A DNA stretch of 64,000 nt, from assembly GCF_003610235.1 (NCBI RefSeq), contig NZ_RAPR01000001.1:6014001-6078000 (forward strand), written 5' to 3'. Positions 36,304-43,465 of the stretch are shown here, in pieces (within the stretch, counting starts at the first letter, position 1; each line of letters starts with the position of its first letter). The notes below the pieces were generated by a model. It worked only from the letters and a program-made list of their open reading frames with translations. It had not been told where the DNA came from and did no database searches. A program made the position numbers and the translations under genes. This stretch comes from Catellatospora citrea. GTDB taxonomy: Bacteria; Actinomycetota; Actinomycetes; Mycobacteriales; Micromonosporaceae.

Positions 36304-36511
36304 CGACTTCGCTTACGGGATCAGGTTCGGTAGCGGGTTCTGACTGCTCCCTGGTGCCGGAAGCATTGAACCGTGGCGGACGGTGGCGCGTAGCACCTGT
36401 TGGTGCGGCGCTGGCTTCAGGGTTCTGTGCTTGCGCCGGTCCGCCCTCCACTTCCGGCAGGCGGTCGGCCTGCCGGTGTTTCATTGCTCGTGAAAGGATG
36501 CAAGCCGCATC
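36304..36511. promoter_or_regulatory. Leader region with hairpin before the pathogen-related-type gene
   Basis: About 208 bases. A 9-bp stem (CCGGCAGGC at 36454-36462 with GCCTGCCGG at 36468-36476) lies 35 bases before the ATG. It could be the terminator of the WhiB-like gene or a regulatory leader. A weak ribosome site AAAGGA lies about 15 bases before the start. Confidence 0.35.
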
Positions 36512-37156
36512 ATGTCTGAAACCCCGCTGTGGCTGCAGGGCCGCACCGCCGTCATCGATGCCGCCGACTCCTCGGTCTGGCGTGACGGCAAGACCCCCGA
36601 CTACCACCTCTCCCACGAGGTCATGCCGGGCCAGCGCAGCACCCAGCACGCACCCGACTCGCTCGAAGCGATCGTGGAGAGCATCGTGCAGGTCTTCGAG
36701 ATGGAGGTCTCCTACAAGAAGGACCCGGCGACCTGGGTGTCGATGGTGACCGAGCACTTCCGGACCAACGTCAACGGCGGGGCGTGGGCCAGCGCGCAGG
36801 ACATCGCCGACATCGGCAGCTACAACATCCTCATCGGGGACAGCCCGTTCTACCGTAGCGGCCAGGAGTCGTTCGACTCCTCGCACCACATCTTCCACAA
36901 GGCGTTCCCGGGCGGGTTCTACTGGGAGGTCCTGGAGGTCATCAGCCCGCCGCCGGTCGTCACGTTCAAGTGGCGGCACTGGGGCGCGTTCGAGGGCGAG
37001 TACCACGGCCACCAGCCGGACGGCCAGACCATCGAGATGTTCGGGATCAGCGTGGCCAAGGTCAGCGACGACCTGAAGCTGCTGGAGGTCGAGCACTACT
37101 ACGACCCGAACCAGTTCCTCGGCAAGCTCACCGGCGGCTGCCCCGTCGCCCACTGA
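36512..37156 (+). CDS. Pathogen-related (plant PR-like) SnoaL-fold protein
   Basis: A 214-residue cytoplasmic protein. Its successive motifs TAVIDAADSSVWRDGKTPDY, LEAIVESIVQVFEMEVSYK, FRTNVNGG, GSYNILIG, ESFDSSHHIFHKAFPGGFYW, VLEVISPPPVVTFKWRHWG and YYDPNQFLGKL follow those of the barley-type 'pathogen-related protein' along its entire length. That family adopts a SnoaL/NTF2-like fold and is found in plants, fungi and scattered bacteria; its biochemical role is not settled. No operon partner. Distribution suggests lateral spread. The start fits the family's beginning. Confidence 0.8.
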   Translation: MSETPLWLQGRTAVIDAADSSVWRDGKTPDYHLSHEVMPGQRSTQHAPDSLEAIVESIVQVFEMEVSYKKDPATWVSMVTEHFRTNVNGGAWASAQDIADIGSYNILIGDSPFYRSGQESFDSSHHIFHKAFPGGFYWEVLEVISPPPVVTFKWRHWGAFEGEYHGHQPDGQTIEMFGISVAKVSDDLKLLEVEHYYDPNQFLGKLTGGCPVAH

Positions 37157-37264
37157 CGCGGTTCGCGGCGGGGCCATCCGGAATCGGCCGGGTAGCCCCG
37201 CCGCCATCCTGCCGGGTGAACGGCGCGAGGCTGTCCGATCTGAACCGATCGCCGAGCTGATTCA

Positions 37265-37750
37265 GTCATCCGGTGTTCACGGGTATCTCCCGACATCACC
37301 TGCGTTGGGTCCTGGCCGAGGTGGGTCCGGCGTGGGTGCCGGCCGGGAGGGGCGGCTGCACGCCCGGCGTCGGCGTGCGCCGAGCGCTGGCAGACCCCCC
37401 GAGCTGCGCCTGACCGACCGGTTGGTGTGATCACCCTCGTCCACCTGCGCAGGGGGCTGTCGCACGATGGCCTCGCGGTCGCGTACGGCGTCGACCGGTC
37501 TACCACCACGCAGGCCACCGGGCAGATCCGGCCGCTGTTGGCCCGGCGAAGGTTCACCACGCCGGCCGGGGGTGCGCCTGCGGACCCGGCCGACGTGTTC
37601 GCCTACGCCACGGCGGAGGACGTGGTCCTGAGGATGGGCGCGACCGGGATCCGGGTACACCGCCCGAGGGCGGCCCGGGGCGGACGCAAGGTGTTCGCGT
37701 CGGGCATGCCCGCCAGAACACGCTCCAACGCGGCAGAGCCCGACAGGGCC
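37265..37750 (+). pseudogene. IS5-family-like transposase, N-terminal fragment, frameshifted
   Basis: In two frames the plus strand reads HPVFTGISRHHLRWVLAEVG, then ITLVHLRRGLSHDGLAVAYG, VDRSTTTQATGQIRPLLAR and RMGATGIRVHRPRAARGGRK, the N-terminal HTH and first catalytic region of IS5-like (DDE_Tnp_4) transposases. It breaks off near VFASGM and has several shifts. Nothing recognisable follows up to 37990. Confidence 0.75.
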
Positions 37751-37995
37751 GCTTACGAGTGGGACTGTCCGACTAACGACTCAGGCGCACATCCGGTGGT
37801 AACGCTGAGTAATCGTGGTTGGGTCCTCCGACCAGTCCGTACGCATGGCTCTGTTCACAACACTGGCGTCCGCCGAAGAGCCCGGAGCCCCCCAGTGCAT
37901 CTCGCCTGGTGAATAGGGCGCGTTGCCGCAGCGCTACCTGCTGTTACCGCCGGATGTGCAACAGAGCCTCACATTCGGTGGTGACCGTGCGTCGG

Positions 37996-38949
37996 TCAGC
38001 CGAGCTCGCGCGCGTAGCGCTTGATGGTGTTGAGCGACAGGTGCAGCCTTCGTGTGCATTCAAGCAGAACGACCCGCTGCTGGAGCAGTTCGTGGACCTG
38101 ATACCACCGTTGCCGGGTGGTCTGAGCACGCGGGCCCTCCTGAGGCCTGCTGGCCTTGGCCCAGCAGGCGCTGTGCGCGGCGACCTCCTTCAACACGGCC
38201 TTGCCGAGGTTGTGTCACAGGGTGCCAGCGGTCGGCGACCTGCACGGCGTCGGGCAGCGCGCGGCGGACCGCTTCGGCGTAGGCGCCTGACCCGTCCCGG
38301 CAGGCCACCTCAACACCGGCATGCTCACGCAGCCACGCTTCGAGGGTGTCGGCGCCGCGGTCGGGCAGTACGTCGACGCGCTGGCGGGTCTCGGCGTCGA
38401 TCAGGATCGTGGCGCAGCGGTGGCGCCGGCGTAACGCGAAGTCGTCCACGCCCAGGACCCGCGGCACCAGCAGCCGGGCGACAGGAACCCGTAGCAGCGC
38501 CCGGATAAGTGGTGTGCCGCGACAGACCTACGCCCAGGACCGACAACAACCGGGTGGCACCGCGCCCGGTCAGCTCCCTGGCCACCGCGCCGACCTGCCC
38601 GGCCAGGCGCGAAGTGCGCCGCTGATAGCGTTCCAGCACGCCTGGCACCTGCTCACGGAACGTCTGCCGACGTCCGCGGGTCGGGCAGACCAATCGACGC
38701 ACCGTCACCACGATGACCATCCGGCGCGCGTCGACGCAGACGCCGCTCACTGTCCGCTCGTGATAGCTGTGCACACGGCAAGCGGCTGTGCCGCAGTCCG
38801 GACAAGGGATCGCCTGTGCTCTGGTACGCGCCCGGATCCTGATCCACGAACCCTCGTCCGTGACCTCCTCCACGACTAGCGGCGACAACCCGGCGAACAC
38901 CACGCCGACAACTCGATCAAGCTCATATCCGCCCGAGTGTCCAACATGG
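37996..38949 (-). pseudogene. ISL3-family transposase copy A, multiple frameshifts
   Basis: From an ATG at 38949 the minus strand gives, in changing frames, [100 protein letters not shown] and LHLSLNTIKRYARELG. All blocks of an ISL3 transposase are present as far as the HTH after the first catalytic region, but at least three shifts kill it. Copy B is at 39960-40624 in the same orientation. Confidence 0.85.
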
Positions 38950-39254
38950 ATGATCGCTGCCGACGGTCATACCCGGAAGTGCGCCGGAGCCAGAATTACG
39001 GTAATCCTCGTGCTCGGTCGCGCCGATCGCCTTCAGGCGTTCGACCTCCTCGTCACGCGTACGGTCGGAGCTATGGGAGTGCCGCTGGGACCGGCAAGAC
39101 ATGAACGTGTGCGGACCGTGCACATAGGAGAAGGTGAATCAAGTGGACGGTAACCGTCTGTCCAGTCTGGAAATGCGACGATTTGTAGATCTGCCGATTA
39201 CAGACTGACAAGAATGCGGCAGCTTCACCCCATGCTCGCTCGAATGGAGAACAC
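38950..39254. other. Upstream region of the beta-trefoil gene
   Basis: About 300 bases with no gene. It is less GC rich towards its right end. GGAG lies 8 bases before the GTG at 39255. Confidence 0.4.
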
Positions 39255-39830
39255 GTGAACGTCAGGAAAACCCTCCGGGCGCTAGGCGCGACGGCAGTGG
39301 CCGCAGCAGCCTTGCTGGCCATGGCGCCAACCCCGGCCCACGCTGAGGGCTATTTGGGACCGATCGGACTCAATAAGGTGGGAGACTGCAAATTCTTTCT
39401 TATTGAATCGCATGCGAAGCACCTCTACTGGAGTGCCCGGATCGACAATTCGGGATACAAGAATGGCATGATCACCGCCACATCGAGCGCGGCAGGACCA
39501 TGGGAGAAGTTCAAAATCTGCAAACTCGGTGCCCTGACTCACTCGATCATGTCAGACGAGACAAATACGTACGTGACTGCGGAATGGGACTATACGGGCG
39601 CCGATGCAGGAATGCTCCGGGCGCGCTCGACGACCGTCGGCAACTGGGAGAAGTTCCAGTTCGAGTGCGACAATATAGTTAAGATTCTTTGTAAAATTGT
39701 GGCTATCGACAACTATAAGTACGTGAGCGCCGAATACGACTATGCCGGTGGTGGTTATGGCATGGTCCGCGCACGTACTTGGCCGGACAGCGTGGGCTCC
39801 TGGGAAGAGTTCGACGTCTACCCATACTGA
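39255..39830 (+). CDS. Secreted fascin-like beta-trefoil protein
   Basis: 191 residues. The signal peptide is NVRKTLRALGATAVAAAALL and is cleaved near AHA-EG (residue 30). The mature part has three similar repeats ending in xNxEKFxxx: LYWSARIDNSGYKNGMITAT with GPWEKFKI, YVTAEWDYTGADAGMLRARS with GNWEKFQF, and YVSAEYDYAGGGYGMVRART with GSWEEFDVY. Three such units with the word 'V-S-A-E' form a beta-trefoil of the fascin/actin-cross-linking type. Four cysteines. Lectin-like or inhibitor roles are possible. GTG start with GGAG before it. GC content is lower than the neighbours. It lies between two ISL3 copies, which may have brought it in. Confidence 0.75.
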   Translation: MNVRKTLRALGATAVAAAALLAMAPTPAHAEGYLGPIGLNKVGDCKFFLIESHAKHLYWSARIDNSGYKNGMITATSSAAGPWEKFKICKLGALTHSIMSDETNTYVTAEWDYTGADAGMLRARSTTVGNWEKFQFECDNIVKILCKIVAIDNYKYVSAEYDYAGGGYGMVRARTWPDSVGSWEEFDVYPY

Positions 39831-39959
39831 GCTATCGTAATGCACAGCGGCTGAAAGCCGGCGTCATTGGTCGGCTTGGTCTAGTCCGTCTCATGTGGCG
39901 CACCACAGTCGACGGCGGACCAAGCTCGATCTATACCCGCGTCGTGAGGTACGCCGATA

Positions 39960-40624
39960 GTGGTGGCCTGCCCGAACGCAGACCACCGCAACACCGGGAT
40001 TCGCCCGCAGCCATGCTTCGACAGTGTCGGCGTTGCGGTCGGGCAGCACGTCGACGCGCCGGCGCGTCTCGGCGTCGATCAGCACCGTGGCGTAGCGGTG
40101 GCGTCGGCGCAACGCGAAGTCATCGACGCCCAGCACCCGGGGCGCCGGCAGTTGGGCGACGGGAATCCGTAGCAGGACCCGGACGGTCGTGTGCCGCGAC
40201 AGGCCCACGCCCAGGGTTGACAGCAGCCGGGCGGCCCCACGCCCGGCCAGTTCCCGGGCCACCGCGCCGACCTGACCGGCAAGGCGCGGGGTACTCTCTG
40301 GTAACGCTCCAGCACACCGGGCACCTGCTCACGGAACGTTCGCCGACATCCGTTCGTCGGGCAGACCAGCCGACGCACCGTCACCACGACCGTCACCCGG
40401 CGCGCATCGACGCAGCCGTCGTTCACGGTCCGCTCGTGATAGCCGTGCACACGCCCACTGGCTGCGCCGCAGTCCGGGCACGGCACCGTCTGCGCTCTCG
40501 TGCGTGCCCGGATCCTGATCAACGCGCCTGCGTCCGCGACCTCCTCCAGGACCAGCGGCGACAACCCGGCGAACACCACCCTGAAAAGTTGATCAGCTTC
40601 AGACCCCGCGCGAATATCCAACAT
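39960..40624 (-). pseudogene. ISL3-family transposase copy B, truncated and frameshifted
   Basis: From the ATG at 40624 the frame reads VVFAGLSPLVLEEVADAGAL, VPCPDCGAASGRVHGYHERT and [18 protein letters not shown]; near 40300 it shifts to [20 protein letters not shown] and [19 protein letters not shown], and ends after [18 protein letters not shown]. The rest of the gene is missing. Roughly 85 percent identical to copy A by eye. Confidence 0.85.
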
Positions 40625-40669
40625 GGATGATCGTCACCGACCGTCACCACCGAATGTGCACCTGAGCCC

Positions 40670-40803
40670 GGCTAACGGTGCAAGCCAGTTAGCGAGGATT
40701 ACTTGCGGCCTGCGGACGGGCGTCCTTCGAAGATGATCTCGAAGGCGTTCGGGGCAGGTTTCCAGCGGGTGACCCAGCGTTTGCGGCCCTGGCCGGTCGG
40801 GTC
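40670..40803 (-). mobile_element. 3' end of an IS256-family element
   Basis: The minus strand encodes DPTGQGRKRWVTRWKPAPNA followed by FEIIFEGRPSAGRK and a stop at 40699-40701, plus the beginning of the terminal repeat (GGCTTGCACCGTTAG). It corresponds to the last 34 codons of the IS256-like transposase at 18.6-19.9 kb with four to five substitutions, so it is from a related, not the same, copy. Confidence 0.85.
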
Positions 40804-41310
40804 GACAAACGCCGCGGCCGCGTTCGACGACTACACCAAATCAACGCAGGGTGTCCGCAAGGGTAGGCCGGTGGCCTTGCCGCGGTGCGAGTTCAAGCAT
40901 CGGGCGCTTGGCGTGCCGGTTCACGACCGGGACGATGCGGGTCGAGCCGGACCGGCGGCAGGTGACGCTGCCGCGGCTGGCAGGATCCGCGCTCACGAGA
41001 ACACCCGCAAACTCGTCCGGCGCCTGAATGCCGGGACCGCCCGGATCCTGTCCGAGACAGTCAGCTTCGCGCGCGGGCGGTGGTTCGTGTCATTGCTGGT
41101 CGAGGTCATGCGCGAGGTTCGCCGCCCGGCTCGCCCGGACGTCGTGGGTGAGCGTCGACCTCGGGGTGAGGCATCTGACGGTGCTGCCAACAGCACCGGG
41201 CGGATCACCTACGAGCCCAACCCCGCACACCTCGACACCGCCTTGGCGAAACTACGTCGCCTGTCACGGCGGGTATCACGTCGTCAGGGCGCTGCCTGCT
41301 TAGCTAGCAG
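40804..41310 (+). pseudogene. IS200/IS605-type TnpB remnant, frameshifted
   Basis: In three frames the plus strand gives FDDYTKSTQGVRKGRPVALP with RCEFKHR, then HENTRKLVRRLNAGTARILS, ETVSFARGRWFVSLLVEV, PDVVG, and next VSVDLGVRHLTVLP and LDTALAKLRRLSRRVSRRQG. These are the WED/RuvC-I segments of TnpB (the GVDLGVxxLAVLS motif carries the first catalytic Asp). The zinc finger and the remaining RuvC motifs are missing. The piece abuts the IS256 remnant directly. Confidence 0.85.
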
Positions 41311-41619
41311 CAGAGCCGTCCCATCCCCTTGGCGCGTGAGTCCCGCCGAGTCCCGGCAGACACTTCCACGAATGCGGCCTGCCCATGATCGACGGCGCGC
41401 GATGAGGACAGCGGCTCGGGTCGGCGCCTGCGTATCGAAGGCAGCGGAGCCCGGCCCGTCTGGCGGAGGGGTCGGGCTCCGCTGGTACTGAGGCAGCTAA
41501 CCGTCCGATCGATGAAAACGCCAGTGTGGACCGTCATGGCAGGATACTAAGTCTTGGAGTCTGACGGCACTGTTGCATCGCTGGCTCTCCAGCCGCTGCC
41601 CATGCCAACGCCCAGTGGC
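41311..41619. other. Intergenic between TnpB remnant and lanthipeptide operon
   Basis: About 310 bases with no gene; it holds the terminator-like hairpin at 41441-41483. Confidence 0.4.
41441..41483. terminator. Hairpin downstream of the lanthipeptide operon
   Basis: CAGCGGAGCCCG at 41441-41452 pairs perfectly with 41472-41483, around a 19-base loop. It lies 137 bases beyond the stop codon of the last lanthipeptide gene on the minus strand and is the only strong hairpin there. Confidence 0.55.
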
Positions 41620-42375
41620 TCACGTGTTGCCGAAGACCGACTCGGCAGCGGCTTTTGCCAGTGCGGCTTGGCTGCCTCCTGGCAGTCCGACCCTGTTCCA
41701 ATGGAAGATCACGTGCTCTGCGATTACGGCGCGTATGCCGCGGGTGAGCTGGCCTTGTTCGCGTATGGCAGTCAGATTGGTGCCGGCGTTTACGAAAGCG
41801 GTGTGCCAGTCGTCGGTGATGCGGGGCGTACCGAGGAGTAGCTGGTGGACACAGTTGGTGAATGCGGCCCACCTGGCGGGTTGTGGCGTCGGTGGTTGGT
41901 TCGGATGTCCGGCGCGGCGTTGGGCGACCGTGGCCCAGACGTCGCCTTGTTCGTTGAGGTCGAGGCCGGCGGCACGCATGAGCGCCGTGCATAACAGTAG
42001 GGATCGTTCCCGTCGATCGGCCGGGGTTTGTTGGAGGTAGGTTATGAGGTATCGGGTGTCTTGGCAGAATAGGGTGTGAGCGGTGTCGATGGCGCTGGGT
42101 CCGCCGAAGGCGTGGACCTCGGGCTCGTAGATGTCGCTGGTCCAAGTGACGTCCTTCGTAAGCAGCAGGTGTACTGGATCGCGGTCACGACTGGCATGGG
42201 CGGCCGGGTATCGGATCCGCCAGCTGCCTTTACGCATGAACCACCATGAGACGGTCAACCCAAGGTCCTCAGCGGCACGGACGACGCGCGTGAGGTGCGA
42301 GATCGCGTGTTCTTCTCGCTCCTGGCTGGTGTTGCCGGGGTAGCTAATGTTGATCTGTGCCCAGGGTGGGTTCAC
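41620..42375 (-). CDS. Stand-alone thiopeptide-type (LanB C-terminal, elimination-type) domain protein
   Basis: About 251 residues. VNPPWAQINISYPGNTSQER opens a SpaB-C/thiopeptide-type bacteriocin biosynthesis domain (family PF14028-like). Further landmarks are GLTVSWWFMRKGSWRIRYPA, HAFGGPSAIDTAHTLFCQDT and the C-terminal WHTAFVNAGTNLTAIR. This is the domain that removes glutamate from glutamylated Ser/Thr in class I lanthipeptide dehydratases. The operon's LanB already contains such a domain, so this is a second copy. I chose the GTG at 42375 because AAGGGA lies 6 bases before it; an ATG at 42411 would overlap lanC. It is the last gene of the operon. Confidence 0.85.
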   Translation of the reverse strand: MNPPWAQINISYPGNTSQEREEHAISHLTRVVRAAEDLGLTVSWWFMRKGSWRIRYPAAHASRDRDPVHLLLTKDVTWTSDIYEPEVHAFGGPSAIDTAHTLFCQDTRYLITYLQQTPADRRERSLLLCTALMRAAGLDLNEQGDVWATVAQRRAGHPNQPPTPQPARWAAFTNCVHQLLLGTPRITDDWHTAFVNAGTNLTAIREQGQLTRGIRAVIAEHVIFHWNRVGLPGGSQAALAKAAAESVFGNT

Positions 42376-42388
42376 GGTTTTCCCTTCG

Positions 42389-43465
42389 TCATTGCAGTAG
42401 CAGGGCCGCATCCCATGAGGTCGAGGTGGTCGCGGCGTTGATGAGGTCGGTGCCGACGGTTCCTTCCAGGAGGCCGGTTGGTTCGTTGTCGGCAGGGGCG
42501 GTCATCTGGTGCAGAGTTGCCAGATGACCCAACGGGATCGGCGTCAGTGCATCGACGGCGATGCGTCGGCCGACGGCGAGTAGCCCAGCGGAGCCGTGGC
42601 AGAGGCTGCGGCAGGTGAGTTGCCGGGTCTGTGCGGGGTCGTTGACGCACGCGGCGAAGGTGAATTCGGCCAGGTACTGGCGTGTGGTGTCGTGCGTGGC
42701 TTGTGCTGCCAACTGCTGTGCGCGGGCGATGCCGGGGGTGCCGTAGCACCAGGAGGGACGGAGCGGATGCCGCTGGGCCGGTGTGCCGTGGTGCAGGTCG
42801 GTGAGGGATAGGGTCTGTGGCCACCAGCTGCTTGTGCCGGTTTGCTGCTGCCATGTGTCGAGCCACCGGCAGATGCGGGCGATGGCTTCGGTGTGGCCGT
42901 TGACCGTGGGGCGGTCGCGCATGGTGAGGCCGAGTAGCGCCAGTGGGCCGGTGATGCCGTGTGCGATGCCGTGGTTGGCGTGGCCGCCGGGTGGGGCCGG
43001 CTGATTTCGGTCAGGTCCGTTGGCGCACCACCAGCCGGGCAGGTCACCGACTGGTTCGGTGAGCCGGACCAAGTATTGGATGACCTCGTCGAGCAGGTGG
43101 TGTTCACCCAGGCGGCGTAGGACGACGCCGAGGCCGGTCAAGCCACGGATGAGGTCGTATTCGGCGAATTGCGGCCGTTGTCCTGTGTCCATCCGGCGGT
43201 GGGCTGTTTGCAGGCGTTGGCGGGTCACGGTGGCTGTAGCGTCCGCGGCGATCGAGCGCGCTCGGCCGAGACCGGGTTGGTCGGTTCCCGCGAGGACGAA
43301 CGCAAGTGCCGGGGCGCCGTAATAGAGGCTTGCGCCCGGGCCGATGCTGATTCCACCGGCTGTGGCTTGGCGCAGCGCCTCCTGCGCCGCGGGCAAGTTG
43401 CCGTTCTCCAGGTGGACCAGTGCCTCGCCGAGCGGTCCTTCGGCCAGAGACTGTCGCGCTGTCAT
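42389..43465 (-). CDS. lanC: Lanthionine synthetase C-like cyclase
   Basis: 358 residues, an alpha-toroid cyclase of usual length for LanC without other domains. The zinc ligands are visible: C240 in SWCYGTPGIAR and C289-H290 in LCHGSAGLL; HGIAHGITGPL carries the catalytic histidine (H169). It should add Cys thiols to dehydroalanine/dehydrobutyrine to form lanthionine rings in the precursor at 46.3 kb. It starts with an ATGA overlap on the stop of lanB, so it is translationally coupled. Short precursor with two Cys implies up to two rings. Confidence 0.92.
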   Translation of the reverse strand: MTARQSLAEGPLGEALVHLENGNLPAAQEALRQATAGGISIGPGASLYYGAPALAFVLAGTDQPGLGRARSIAADATATVTRQRLQTAHRRMDTGQRPQFAEYDLIRGLTGLGVVLRRLGEHHLLDEVIQYLVRLTEPVGDLPGWWCANGPDRNQPAPPGGHANHGIAHGITGPLALLGLTMRDRPTVNGHTEAIARICRWLDTWQQQTGTSSWWPQTLSLTDLHHGTPAQRHPLRPSWCYGTPGIARAQQLAAQATHDTTRQYLAEFTFAACVNDPAQTRQLTCRSLCHGSAGLLAVGRRIAVDALTPIPLGHLATLHQMTAPADNEPTGLLEGTVGTDLINAATTSTSWDAALLLQ

